Source: Bacteroidales bacterium
GTDB taxonomy: Bacteria; Bacteroidota; Bacteroidia; Bacteroidales; Lentimicrobiaceae
Reading direction: 5' to 3'
DNA: 64,000 nt
Assembly (NCBI GenBank): GCA_016705005.1
Contig: JADIZB010000004.1
Coordinates: 1 to 64,000, forward strand
Shown piece by piece: positions 51,335 to 60,651 of the stretch. Made by a program: the position numbers and the translations under genes. A model generated the notes under the pieces. It was not told the DNA's origin. It saw only the letters and a program-made list of their open reading frames with translations, and did not search any database. Position 1 is the stretch's first letter, and every line of letters begins with the position of its first letter.

Positions 51335-52645
51335 TCAGTACCGGCTTCGACGGTACTGCCCCGTAAAGAAATAAATCATTGAAAAAAATCCTGTCAATGC
51401 CAGAAGGATGTGCTGAAATTTCCATCCGGAATGCTTCAACGGAGCCGGAATACTTGTGGTTGACGCTTTTGATCCCGGATTCATACTCCTGACCTGCCCT
51501 GAGTCAGAATAAGAAAAGTTAAACAAAGAAAGACATCTCCTTGCGCTATCAAAATGGCGTAATACCCCATAGCACAAGATCAGATTAATATAAATTTCCC
51601 TGATTTCCTGTTTCAGGTTCAAACGGACGGCTATGGCAACCGCACTTCTGAGATACGCAGCAGCTCCCTCTGCATCTCCTTGTTTTAAAAGTAGTTCACC
51701 AATAGAATTCATTGTTATGGCCGTTGATCGGTTGTCATTTAGCTGCTGGTTGTATTTCAATGCCTGAAAATAGCAATCGATCGCAAGTCCGGCTTTGTTT
51801 TGCCTCAAATATACCTGTCCCAGATTATTCAGGGTGGTGGCTTGTCCGGCAACATCATCGATATCTCCACGAATGGCAAGTGCCCTGTTAAAACACCTGA
51901 TGGCCATACTGTCAAGAAGTCTGCTCCTGTATATTTCACCCATATTGTTGAGACAGTAAGCCAGGCTGTAATTATCACCCGTCTCTTCCGAAAGCTTATA
52001 TACATTTTCAAGCAGAATGAGCGCAGAATCCATCCGCTTTTCGTTGATATACACGGTTGCCAGATTAATTCCTGCATCAATCAGGCGTGTAGTATCATGG
52101 CTTTGCCGGGCAATTACAATAACTTTCCTGAAGGTCCTGGTTGCCTTTAAATACTCACCCATGTAGCTATAAATTGTGCCTGTATTCAGCATTCCTCCAG
52201 AAGCACCAGCCGTATCGCCATGTTTTAACTTGATTTTTATGGATTTCTCATAGCAACTGACAGCCTTATCATATTCGCCGGTTTCCTGATAGATTACACC
52301 TAAATTATTTAAGCAATACCCGATGCCCATTTCATCATTTAGTATTGTATACAGCCTGAATGAGGTATCAAAATGCAAACGGGCTTCCTCTGGTTTACCC
52401 ATCATAAAGCAAAGAACACCCAGATATCTCTGCACTAAAGCCACGGATGGCTGATGACTGGTTTTCATCGAAATTTCCAATGCATGCGAAGCGATTCTGT
52501 ATGCTTCTGCAGGCTTATTGTTCTTTAGTTGCTCGGCATTCCCCAACATTTTCTCCACAGAAGGCAACACCTGCGTGTATGCCGGATTGTGAAAAATATT
52601 TCCTGAAAGGAATAGCCAGATGAGAAAGCATTTACGCATGAACAT
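51335..52645 (-). CDS. TPR protein with a C-terminal membrane helix and no output domain
   Basis: A 436-residue exported protein: a signal peptide (MFMRKCFLIWLFLSGNIFHN), then eight or more tetratricopeptide repeats (for example YCLNNLGVIYQETGEYDKAVSCYEKSI, AYCLNNMGEIYRSRLLDSMAIRCFNRAL), then a membrane helix (HILLALTGFFSMIYFF) and only eight more residues. In Bacteroidota such periplasmic TPR modules are often followed by a cytoplasmic histidine kinase or LuxR-type domain; here that part is missing. It may act through a separate partner, or be a truncated sensor. No kinase remnant was found beyond the stop. Confidence 0.8.
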   Translation of the reverse strand: MFMRKCFLIWLFLSGNIFHNPAYTQVLPSVEKMLGNAEQLKNNKPAEAYRIASHALEISMKTSHQPSVALVQRYLGVLCFMMGKPEEARLHFDTSFRLYTILNDEMGIGYCLNNLGVIYQETGEYDKAVSCYEKSIKIKLKHGDTAGASGGMLNTGTIYSYMGEYLKATRTFRKVIVIARQSHDTTRLIDAGINLATVYINEKRMDSALILLENVYKLSEETGDNYSLAYCLNNMGEIYRSRLLDSMAIRCFNRALAIRGDIDDVAGQATTLNNLGQVYLRQNKAGLAIDCYFQALKYNQQLNDNRSTAITMNSIGELLLKQGDAEGAAAYLRSAVAIAVRLNLKQEIREIYINLILCYGVLRHFDSARRCLSLFNFSYSDSGQVRSMNPGSKASTTSIPAPLKHSGWKFQHILLALTGFFSMIYFFTGQYRRSRY

Positions 52646-52692
52646 CCTGTATAATGAATTAAAGTTTATTAACCGTTGAATATCAATTCATT

Positions 52693-53642
52693 TTATTGGC
52701 TTATTGAAATGTACGGTTTCAGTTTCCTGAACAGTTCTTCATAGATCAGAGGAATTTCTTTCAATTCGTCGGGACTTGTATATGCCCCCTTTCGGATCCG
52801 GGTATCAACAATTGCCTTGGCAATGTAATAATCAATGTAAGGATGCTGCCTGAGCTGACTAATTGATGCCTTGTTGATTTCAATCTTCACGATAACCTCG
52901 TGGTCAGCGAATAAACCTTCTTTGATCATAACAAATCTGGTACTGTCGATGCCGGCAACTTCGCGCAGCTGATCAACAGAGGCAAATCCACCCAGTCTGC
53001 TGCGATACCTGATTATTCTCCTGGCGGTTGCCGGACCAATGCCATATACTTTAACAAGTTCGGCAGAATCTGCACTGTTAAGTTCTGCCTTATATCGCTC
53101 AGGATATGTTTTGGTTGAAAGAATCTCCTTTGTGCCATCCGGGGATGCATTATCAGGAAAAGATTATTGCTTTTAATCGAAATAAAAGGCTCCAGAATAC
53201 AATAAACATCCTCTGTGACTGCATACAATTTCTTCAGGTCTTCTTTCTTCCGGAACATCCCTCCCTTTTCGCGATACCTGACTATACCCGATGCCTGCTT
53301 CTCAGTAAACCCCATTTTAATCCAATCTTTCTTTTCAAGGGTATTGGGGTCAAAAATGAATGGAGTAATGCCCGAACGAAACACAGCCCTGTCAGGATTG
53401 GAATAATCGAAATTTTTAGGATCTGTTCCTGCCATATTATCTTCCTGGCTGAGAAAGGCTGTTATCTCAGCTTCGAAGGAAGTATCCATTGTTTGTAACG
53501 GTTTCAGAAGACTTTTGTACAATGATGGTAAAAAAATCAGCAGGATGATCAGAAGAATAACTGAAACAATGGCTATCCTTTCCGACTTCCCGAATGACAA
53601 ATACTCTGTCAAATGATGCCTCAACTGATCTGATCTTTTCAA
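52693..53642 (-). pseudogene. Helix-hairpin-helix (ComEA-like) membrane protein gene, frameshifted
   Basis: The 5' part (53642 to about 53160) encodes an N-terminal helix anchor (IAIVSVILLIILLIFLPSL) and one HhH repeat (MGFTEKQASGIVRYREKGGMF ... LEPFISIKSNN). The frame then drifts to a stop at 53013. The continuing protein (FPDNASPDGTKEIL ..., VYGIGPATARRIIRYRSRLGGF ..., IEINKASISQLRQHPYIDYYIAKAIVDTR ... LKPYISISQ) is in another frame and runs to 52693, giving two more HhH repeats. A single missing base in the A run at 53158-53161 explains the break. Either a real frameshift or an assembly error. Intact length would be about 315 residues; a DNA-binding role is possible. Confidence 0.75.
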
Positions 53643-54231
53643 AATAACCTATAATACAGATAAACATATGGATATTCAGCAGTCTGATGCGCAGACCTCA
53701 CCATCCGTAACACGAACACAAGGGTTAAGCATTTGCTGCCTGCATCAACATATAAATTATCGGGTAACAAGTGTAATTATTCAATACCTCAATGCAGGTA
53801 AACTATGATAAATGATTTTTATTCGGGTTTTACAGTATTGATAAAGTAAAGTATGAGATAACAAGTATTGTTTTCAATCTGTATAATTTTAACGATATTA
53901 TTTATTCTAAATGAGAACACATAAATCAACAACATATCGTTGATGATATGATAAAATCGTAATCACAAATATAATATTTATAGCTTTAAAATACAAATAA
54001 AAGATTCATAATAGTCCGGAATACATCAAAATAACTTCGAAACAAAACCGCACTTTGTCCAATGGCTGAGTGGAGTCAGGTAACAAAAAAAACTTGAACC
54101 CAAACCACATCCTGACCCATCATGATCAATTACACCAGAGTTTAATACAAGGTTATCCGCGATATTGTCCGAAAAAAAAGTGAATAAAATGCATGTCAGA
54201 GAATCACCCTTGAATCCTGGTCACCGGAAAA
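53643..54231. other. Very AT-rich intergenic region without a recognisable gene
   Basis: The interval is dominated by A/T runs, and both flanking genes are read leftward. No coding-like ORF, terminator-like hairpin with a T run, tRNA or repeat module was recognised. It may hold the promoter of the helix-hairpin-helix gene. Confidence 0.5.
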
Positions 54232-54375
54232 TTACCGAGGATCGTCATCATTCTCACTGAATGAATCCGGCTCTGGTTTAGGCTTAATTGTCAGTACTTT
54301 ATAAAAAAACCAAACAGTCAGAAAGGTAATAACCAGTTCGACTGTGATCATCATAACGAAGGCAGGTGTATTCAT
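54232..54375 (-). CDS. MetS-like small subunit of the NSS transporter
   Basis: A 47-residue membrane protein (MNTPAFVMMITVELVITFLT, then VWFFYKVLTIKPKPEPD and an acidic end). One transmembrane helix with an N-terminal outside segment matches the MetS type of small partner described for the Corynebacterium methionine/alanine NSS carrier MetPS. Its ATG overlaps the transporter stop codon as ATGA, so the two are probably translated together. It is below the usual ORF-length cutoff and easily missed. Confidence 0.72.
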   Translation of the reverse strand: MNTPAFVMMITVELVITFLTVWFFYKVLTIKPKPEPDSFSENDDDPR

Positions 54376-56210
54376 ATTCCGTTTCTCCTCTCTTTTGTAC
54401 GGTTACGCCACGCAATAAATACCAGTAGTGAAATCAGCAGAAATACTGTAAGCAGCAGCATCCTGGCCATATCCATAAAAAATACGCGATTGATGACCTT
54501 TCCGATATAAACCACCTGACCAGTAGTTACAATATCGCCTTTTTCAACAACCAGCTGGTGCTTTACAGGCGTATACTGATAAATTCTGGTATTCACTTTT
54601 CCGGAATTGTCCATAGCAGAAGTCCTGAAAAAGAACTTGTCGCCCGGGATTGAATAAACAGAATCCACAATTCCGGGTGCTTCGGCGTAGAAAGATTTTG
54701 AGAACCACTGGTTGTTTGGCCCTGCACCCTTATGTTGCAATTGGCCCAGAATACTTTCATTGTGGAGAGTCCATCCCCTGAGACTAACACGCGTCCAATC
54801 GTCATTCGCCGGTCTGATCAGGGCGCCTGTAAATACAAGGATCAGGGCAACCGGGGTTATATATTTGATTATAAACCTGTAGACCAATGGTACTTTAATA
54901 TCAGCACCTGCTGTTATTTCCTTCCAGCCTTTATCAAGACCGAACACCCATGAAAACAAAATGGCTTCAAGCAGGGCAAAAACCACCAGTGAAACTGTTC
55001 CTGCCCAATAATCATATTCATCGAAAACACCTTCATTAAAAAAGAAGATGGTAGGTAATCCCAGAATCATAACCACCAGTCCGAATGCCAGCGCTGATTG
55101 TTTCCTGGACCATTTGAATTCATCCATCATAAAACCCATACCAGGTGTTCCCATTGCCAGAGAAGAGGTGATGCCGGCAAAAAACAACAGGCCAAAAAAT
55201 GCAGAACCGGCAACCGCTGATAAAACAGGTCCCCATTGTTCAAAGAGAAATGGCATTGTGCGAAATCCGAGTCCCAATCCGCCGACATTTGTCAGTTCAA
55301 CAACTTTATCAATACCAAGATAACCAATGGCAATTGGTATAATAACAGCACTGCCCAGAACCACCTCAACGAACTCATTCATCCATCCGGCCGACATAGC
55401 ATTTAAGGCAACATCATCACGTTTCTTCAGAAAAGATGCATAGCACTGAATAGAACCCATTCCGACACTGAGGGTAAAGAAAATCTGGCCTGCCGCAGCG
55501 AGCCATACTTTCGGGTTGGCCAGCGAAGTGAAGTCAGGAGTCCAGAGAAAATTCAAACCTTTGGTTCCATCGTGGATGGCACCATTGATACCTGCTTTCA
55601 GCGTTACTCCCTTGATTGCAAGAAAAATTCCAAAAACAATCAGCAGCGGAACACCGATTTTTGCTACTTTTTCGATTCCACCGCTGAGTCCTTTGCTTAA
55701 TATCCAGGTATTCAATGCTATACAAAGTACGAAAAAGACAAGTGCTTCATAGGGTATTCCGGTTGTTGATGTAGATATATCAAGATAATCAGTAAAGAAG
55801 TTGGCCACGGCATGCTGACTCAAACCATCAAAAGAACCAATCAGTGAGTGAATGATATAAGACATCGTCCAGCTTTCGATGTAACAATAGTAAGCTGCAA
55901 TGGCAATGTTTGAAAAGATACCGAAAACCCCGACATATTTCCATATCCAACGTTTATCCATTGATTGCAGGATAAAAGGTGTGGAATGATGTCCGAATTT
56001 TCCACCGAACCTACCGGATGACCATTCAATAAACAACAGTGGAATACCCATCAGAAGGAATGACACAAGGTATGGAATGATAAAAGCACCTCCCCCATTC
56101 TGCACAGCCTGTACCGGGAATCGAAGAAAATTTCCGAAACCGACTGCATTGCCAGCCATTGCCAGGACAAGTCCTACTCTTGACCCCCATGATTCAGTAT
56201 TCTTAGTCAT
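54372..56210 (-). CDS. Sodium-dependent NSS-family (SNF) transporter
   Basis: Na+-coupled symporter, probably for amino acids; 612 residues, longer than the usual 450-510. The first helix carries GLVLAMAGNAVGFGNFLRFP, the NSS signature for sodium and substrate binding. Further helices include FFTLSVGMGSIQCYASF and FAGITSSLAMGTPGMGF. Between helix 11 (IIKYITPVALILVFTGALI) and the last helix (MARMLLLTVFLLISLLVFI) lies an unusual soluble insertion of about 100 residues (478-575), ending in a small beta module (HQLVVEKGDIVTTGQVVYIGK in part). It is coupled to the MetS-like gene. Substrate not readable. Confidence 0.9.
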   Translation of the reverse strand: MTKNTESWGSRVGLVLAMAGNAVGFGNFLRFPVQAVQNGGGAFIIPYLVSFLLMGIPLLFIEWSSGRFGGKFGHHSTPFILQSMDKRWIWKYVGVFGIFSNIAIAAYYCYIESWTMSYIIHSLIGSFDGLSQHAVANFFTDYLDISTSTTGIPYEALVFFVLCIALNTWILSKGLSGGIEKVAKIGVPLLIVFGIFLAIKGVTLKAGINGAIHDGTKGLNFLWTPDFTSLANPKVWLAAAGQIFFTLSVGMGSIQCYASFLKKRDDVALNAMSAGWMNEFVEVVLGSAVIIPIAIGYLGIDKVVELTNVGGLGLGFRTMPFLFEQWGPVLSAVAGSAFFGLLFFAGITSSLAMGTPGMGFMMDEFKWSRKQSALAFGLVVMILGLPTIFFFNEGVFDEYDYWAGTVSLVVFALLEAILFSWVFGLDKGWKEITAGADIKVPLVYRFIIKYITPVALILVFTGALIRPANDDWTRVSLRGWTLHNESILGQLQHKGAGPNNQWFSKSFYAEAPGIVDSVYSIPGDKFFFRTSAMDNSGKVNTRIYQYTPVKHQLVVEKGDIVTTGQVVYIGKVINRVFFMDMARMLLLTVFLLISLLVFIAWRNRTKERRNGI

Positions 56211-56367
56211 ATTTATCTGAATTTATTGCCATTTTATAAATTTCCGGTTGTCGGTCAGACCTGGTTTTACTTTGATAATACGATCTTTCCTTTAGATTGT
56301 CTGCTGTCCTTATCTCATGCTGACATTAAGGAAACCTCTTCCTGAATGCAATAATATAAAAATAAAG

Positions 56368-57651
56368 CTAAACTCCTGTCATCAAACTCCCCTGATTTCG
56401 CAGCAGTAGATTCCCGATACGACAATCCAGACATCTTAGTTTATCACAATAATCTGATTTCATGCCAATTAAGGCCTGAGTGTTAAAAGCATTTGAAATA
56501 TCCAGTCCGGCTAATTTCCATCGCCGGGTGATGTTATTCACTTCCCCTGCAAATTGCGAATATAGAGTCAGCGCTCTGCCACAGAGTTCATCATTTGCTG
56601 TGGCGCGACCGAATACGAACAGTAAAGGGAGTATGGCATTGATTATAAGTAACACGGCAGAATTCCGTCCAAGGGATTTTTTGCCCGGAACCGAAGCTTT
56701 GTTGAAATGATAGTGTGTATCCCAGAAAGCAGAAGCGGTTGAATTCATAAGGTGTATCAGACTTTCAGCTTCCCTGCAATTGACTACAGCAGCGAAAAGG
56801 CCAGACTGGTTGCAGAGCAGTGAAGCAAACTGTGCCAGCCGAATGGTAGGAAAGTTAACGGGTCTCAGGCGCATAAACCGCCATAAATGCCCTTCAAGAG
56901 GCACCAGCTGGTATTTCTTTCTGAGAAATGAATACTCAGTGAACAATTGTTGCGGCCAGATTTCAGTAAGTTGTTGATTCAACAGACCAGCCTGCCCAAA
57001 AATGAGTGCTTCGGTCTGCATAGCATTGTCCCTATGCCGGGCGATGATCCTGTAAGGCAGTGATCTCGCCAACATTTCGAATGGCAATGCATTGATATTG
57101 AAGCCAAAACTCCGGGCAAGCATCAAATATAAAACGCCTTCCCAATCGTTTTCTGATACATCAAGAAAGTCCTGAAGGTAAGCCGATTTGTGCTCAAGCC
57201 GTTCGATTAGCATTCTTTCGAGCCACAAACTGATTTCAGTCTCATCGACTGAACCAATCTGGTTGATGCAGGGAACCCAGTTTTTATTGGTCAGGAATGA
57301 TTGATAGGCATGATAGACTTCAGGATTAAATCTTCCCCTGATTTCGGCAACAGGTATATTGCGTGTAGCGTCAATGGCATCGTTGTTCAGCACAACATGC
57401 AGGATCACACTATCATACACCGGATCCTTATGATGACCATGTCGTTGCCAGTCAGATGAATTGATGTGAATTTCAACATTACCTGCCCAGATTGTTGAAC
57501 CAATTCTGAGCCTGGCGTCGCTGAAATCAGGGCCGGCATTATGATTGTGTATACCCGGCGAAAGTACTTCAACCTCTTCCCCAGTGGTCGTTATCAGCGC
57601 AGAAGTAAACAATCTGTACTTCCATAAATAGTGAAGAAATGCTTCGTTCAC
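56368..57651 (-). CDS. DUF2851 family protein
   Basis: A 427-residue cytoplasmic protein of DUF2851, common in Bacteroidota, function unknown. The start is GTG at 57651 (MNEAFLHYLWKYRLF). The signature LSPGIHNHNAGPDFSDARLRIG, WAGNVEIHINSSDWQRHGHHKDPVYDSVILHVVL, with its Glu, His and Asp residues, looks like a nuclease-type metal site; this is my reading, not an established fact. The C terminus has a Cys-rich end (YCDKLRCLDCRIGNLLL). Divergent from the zapA operon. Confidence 0.88.
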   Translation of the reverse strand: MNEAFLHYLWKYRLFTSALITTTGEEVEVLSPGIHNHNAGPDFSDARLRIGSTIWAGNVEIHINSSDWQRHGHHKDPVYDSVILHVVLNNDAIDATRNIPVAEIRGRFNPEVYHAYQSFLTNKNWVPCINQIGSVDETEISLWLERMLIERLEHKSAYLQDFLDVSENDWEGVLYLMLARSFGFNINALPFEMLARSLPYRIIARHRDNAMQTEALIFGQAGLLNQQLTEIWPQQLFTEYSFLRKKYQLVPLEGHLWRFMRLRPVNFPTIRLAQFASLLCNQSGLFAAVVNCREAESLIHLMNSTASAFWDTHYHFNKASVPGKKSLGRNSAVLLIINAILPLLFVFGRATANDELCGRALTLYSQFAGEVNNITRRWKLAGLDISNAFNTQALIGMKSDYCDKLRCLDCRIGNLLLRNQGSLMTGV

Positions 57652-57747
57652 ACCTGAAATTTTTATTAAAATTAGCTAAAAATGTGAAGTCGTAGCTATT
57701 AATGATTATATTTGAACAAAAATGACCACCGACAGGTGGACGGCCTG

Positions 57748-57778
57748 TTTGAAGGTTACAAACTTTAATTTATATTTG
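57748..57778 (+). promoter_or_regulatory. Promoter of the ZapB-like/zapA operon
   Basis: TTTG (57748-57751) and TATATTTG (57771-57778) are exactly 19 bases apart, an ideal Bacteroidota promoter. The start site near 57785 leaves about 14 bases before the ATG at 57799. A small hairpin CCACC-GACA-GGTGG lies just upstream (57726-57739). Confidence 0.65.
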
Positions 57779-57798
57779 CCGCCCTTAAGCAGGTTTTC

Positions 57799-58086
57799 AT
57801 GAAAAATGCCGAAACACTTATTGCAGGAATTGAATTCAAAGTGCGTAAGCTGATCGGACAGACCGGAGTACTTCAGGAGGAGAATAAAAAACTCCGGGAG
57901 GAAGTAAATACACTGAAGTCTGAGATTGAAATACTTGAATCAATTATTACTGAACAACACGAAAAACTAAAAACATTAAAACTGGCGAAATCGCTTAACA
58001 AGGAAGAAAAAAGGACGGATGTCAAATTGAAGATTAATGAACTTGTGCGGGAAATTGACCATTGTATTGGACTCTTGAATAAATAA
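57799..58086 (+). CDS. Small coiled-coil protein, ZapB-like by position
   Basis: A 95-residue cytoplasmic protein, almost entirely heptad coiled coil (IEFKVRKLIGQTGVLQEENKKLREEVNTLKSEIEIL is its core). It lies 19 bases before zapA on the same message, behind a strong promoter. The position and shape suggest a cell-division coiled-coil partner, as ZapB is for ZapA, but no family assignment can be made from sequence alone. Confidence 0.75.
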   Translation: MKNAETLIAGIEFKVRKLIGQTGVLQEENKKLREEVNTLKSEIEILESIITEQHEKLKTLKLAKSLNKEEKRTDVKLKINELVREIDHCIGLLNK

Positions 58087-58105
58087 TAAACTGTAAATCA
58101 GCCGA

Positions 58106-58396
58106 ATGGATGAACTATCAATAAGCGTGGTGATTGCAGACAGAACTTACAAGCTGAAGATTGAAAGAAGTGAAGAAGAAACTGTAAGGGCGGCTGCCAA
58201 AGCTATTGATGAACAAATGAAAAACTATGCAAGCCATTTTCAATATAAAGACAAACAGGATTTACTGGCAATGGTGGCTTTGCAGTTTTCAACCAGCACC
58301 ATTGAACTGGATAATCAGATAAAATTCTCCGAAAAAGGATTACTTTTAAAACTTGAGGAGATAAATGGATTATTAACAGTTGTACCAGAGAAATAA
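58106..58396 (+). CDS. zapA: Cell division protein ZapA
   Basis: A 96-residue FtsZ-bundling protein. The start MDELSISVVIADRTYKLKIERSEEE, then TVRAAAKAIDEQMKNYASHF and the helix QDLLAMVALQFSTSTIELDNQ, match the ZapA N-terminal domain and coiled-coil tail. Length fits the family. It is followed by a structured region and rny. Confidence 0.9.
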   Translation: MDELSISVVIADRTYKLKIERSEEETVRAAAKAIDEQMKNYASHFQYKDKQDLLAMVALQFSTSTIELDNQIKFSEKGLLLKLEEINGLLTVVPEK

Positions 58397-58479
58397 GAGT
58401 TCACTATAAGTTCTTTGAAAAGCATTACAATATTCCGCATTGATTCATTTAAGTTTGTAAACTCAACATTTTCAACTTT

Positions 58480-58636
58480 GGGACAAAGCTCAGAGGTGGA
58501 CATAGAACAGGCCTTACCCCGGTTTCGGCCGGGACTCTCTCAGGAGGGCATTGGAAGTTCGAAGTCCCTGGCAGTCTCATTCATGTAGTTTTGGGGTTTA
58601 CCAAAACTCCGGATCAATGCGGTTTTTTTTTGTCCT
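58480..58636 (+). ncRNA. Candidate structured RNA between zapA and rny (6S-like?)
   Basis: A non-coding 280-base gap contains a foldable segment. Ends GGACAAA (58481-58487) and TTTGTCC (58629-58635) can close it. Inside, GCCGGGACT (58528-58536) pairs with AGTCCC-T-GGC (58563-58572, one bulge), and GTTTTGG pairs with CCAAAAC (58588-58605), a hairpin on the 3' side. A C-C-G/C-G-G hairpin followed by a nine-T tract (58623-58631) could terminate it. The layout of a closed rod with a 3' hairpin recalls 6S RNA, and 6S lies next to zapA in other bacteria; identity is not proven. Confidence 0.4.
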
Positions 58637-58678
58637 CTTCTTCCTCCATTCATCATATCTCTAACTAACCTATTAACA

Positions 58679-60220
58679 ATGGAGACAATTTTAATAATTA
58701 TTGCAGCCATTGCCGGATTAGTAGTCGGAGCGCTGATAACCAGCACACTTCTACGAAAGGCAATCGAAAAAAAGAGTGAAAATATCCTGAAAGACGCTGA
58801 AGAAAAAAGCGAAATGATCAAAAGGGATAAAATTCTGCAGGCTAAAGAGAAGTTTCTTCAAATGAAGACCGATCATGAAAACCAACTGCAGGAAAAAAAC
58901 AAAGAGTTATTGAAAAACGAAAACCGTTTAAAGCAAAAAGAAGCAGTTATTACACAAAAAATTGAAGAGTTAACACGCAAACAGAAGGAAACAACAACCA
59001 TTAAGGACAACCTGACATCACAACTTGAAATTGTCACCAAAAGACAGGCTGAGCTTGACAAAGCTACCCGCCAACAGGTTGATCAACTGGAAACCATTTC
59101 AGGATTGTCGGCTGAACAAGCCAAAAATTTACTGATTGAAACCCTGAAAGATGATGCCAAATCAGAAGCAATGGTCCACATCAAGGACATTGTGGAAGAA
59201 GCCAAACTTACAGCAAACACCGAAGCGAAGAAAATTGTAATAGAGACCATTCAGCGTACAGCTGCTGAACATGCCATCGAAAATTCAGTTTCGGTCTTCA
59301 ACATCGAAAGTGAAGAGATCAAGGGGCGGATTATTGGCCGTGAAGGCCGTAATATCAGGACTCTGGAAGCCCTGACAGGGGTTGAAATCATTATTGACGA
59401 TTCACCTGAAGCCATCATACTTTCCGGTTTTGACCCGGTCAGGCGTGAAATTGCCCGCCTTTCGCTGCACAAACTGGTGACCGACGGCAGGATCCATCCG
59501 GCCCGCATCGAAGAAGTCGTTGCCAAGGTGAAAAAACAGATTGAACAGGAAATTATCGAAACAGGTAAACGCACCACCATTGACCTTGGCATTCATGGCC
59601 TGCACCCCGAGTTGATCCGCATGATCGGTAAAATGAAATACCGGTCATCCTATGGGCAGAACCTGCTTCAGCACTCAAAGGAAGTTGCCAACCTCTGCGC
59701 CACCATGGCTGCTGAACTGGGTCTCAGTCCCAAGAAAGCCAAGCGAGCCGGATTGCTTCACGACATCGGCAAGGTACCCGACAATGAACCAGAATTGCCA
59801 CACGCCATCCTGGGTATGAAAATTGCCGAACGATACAAAGAACCCGCTGACATCTGCAACGCCATCGGTGCCCACCACGACGAAATTGAAATGGAAAGTC
59901 TTATCGCACCCATTGTGCAGGTTTGCGATGCCATTTCAGGTGCCAGACCAGGCGCCCGCCGCGAAGTGGTTGAAGCCTATATTCAGCGCCTCAAAAACCT
60001 TGAAGACCTGGCCCTCTCCTATCCGGGCGTAGTTAAAACCTATGCCATTCAGGCAGGCCGTGAACTGAGGGTAATTGTTGGTGCCGATAAAGTTACCGAT
60101 GATGATGCCAACAAGATTTCATACGACCTTTCAAAGAAAATCCAGGATGAGATGACCTATCCCGGACAGATAAAGATTACGGTTATCCGTGAAACCAGGG
60201 CCATCAGTTACGCCAAATAA
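58679..60220 (+). CDS. rny: Ribonuclease Y
   Basis: Membrane-anchored endoribonuclease that initiates mRNA decay; 513 residues. An N-terminal helix (ILIIIAAIAGLVVGALITSTLL) is followed by a long charged coiled coil (residues 25-190), a KH domain (GRIIGREGRNIRTLEALTGVEIIIDDSPEA) and the HD domain with HD motif in AGLLHDIGKVPDNEPELPHAILG and HHDEIEM. Length and order are as in the family. Ends at a perfect 19-bp hairpin. Confidence 0.96.
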   Translation: METILIIIAAIAGLVVGALITSTLLRKAIEKKSENILKDAEEKSEMIKRDKILQAKEKFLQMKTDHENQLQEKNKELLKNENRLKQKEAVITQKIEELTRKQKETTTIKDNLTSQLEIVTKRQAELDKATRQQVDQLETISGLSAEQAKNLLIETLKDDAKSEAMVHIKDIVEEAKLTANTEAKKIVIETIQRTAAEHAIENSVSVFNIESEEIKGRIIGREGRNIRTLEALTGVEIIIDDSPEAIILSGFDPVRREIARLSLHKLVTDGRIHPARIEEVVAKVKKQIEQEIIETGKRTTIDLGIHGLHPELIRMIGKMKYRSSYGQNLLQHSKEVANLCATMAAELGLSPKKAKRAGLLHDIGKVPDNEPELPHAILGMKIAERYKEPADICNAIGAHHDEIEMESLIAPIVQVCDAISGARPGARREVVEAYIQRLKNLEDLALSYPGVVKTYAIQAGRELRVIVGADKVTDDDANKISYDLSKKIQDEMTYPGQIKITVIRETRAISYAK

Positions 60221-60235
60221 TCAAACGTGGATTAA

Positions 60236-60277
60236 AATATAAGAAGGGACACGACATATCGTGTCCCTTCTTATATT
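60236..60277. terminator. Bidirectional terminator with a perfect 19-bp stem
   Basis: AATATAAGAAGGGACACGA (60236-60254) and its exact complement (60259-60277) are separated by CATA. It serves rny and the convergent DUF493 gene. Confidence 0.9.
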
Positions 60278-60296
60278 AATATCTCCTGTGATGATC

Positions 60297-60575
60297 TCAG
60301 AGAGCAATAATCCCTTCAATGGCCGAAGCTTTCCGGTAACGTTCAATAACTTCAGCAGGATCGATCATCATCTCCTTTACGGTTACCGATATATATTTAC
60401 CTCCCGAAGAATGACGGGTAAACAACCTCGACTCTTCCCCAAATAAACTCCGAAGCAGGGCATAACCCTGATTGCTTTCGGGAATAATAAACTTGAACAT
60501 ATAAACTGAAGGCCATGATGAATTCTGCGCTAACTGAATTTCAAGACGTGATAAAAAATCTTCATTGATTGCCAT
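60297..60575 (-). CDS. DUF493 family (YbeD-like) protein
   Basis: A 92-residue cytoplasmic protein of the DUF493/YbeD family with an ACT-like alpha/beta fold: WPSVYMFKFIIPESNQGYALLRSLF, then SGGKYISVTVKEMMIDPAEVIERYRKAS. Regulatory role unknown. Single gene between rny and the purine phosphorylase. Confidence 0.88.
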   Translation of the reverse strand: MAINEDFLSRLEIQLAQNSSWPSVYMFKFIIPESNQGYALLRSLFGEESRLFTRHSSGGKYISVTVKEMMIDPAEVIERYRKASAIEGIIAL

Positions 60576-60651
60576 ACTTCTTTATTTGTTAAGTAAATGC
60601 ATGAATCGTGAAAATGTTTAATTTGCACAGGAAAATATAAGCCGGCAATAA

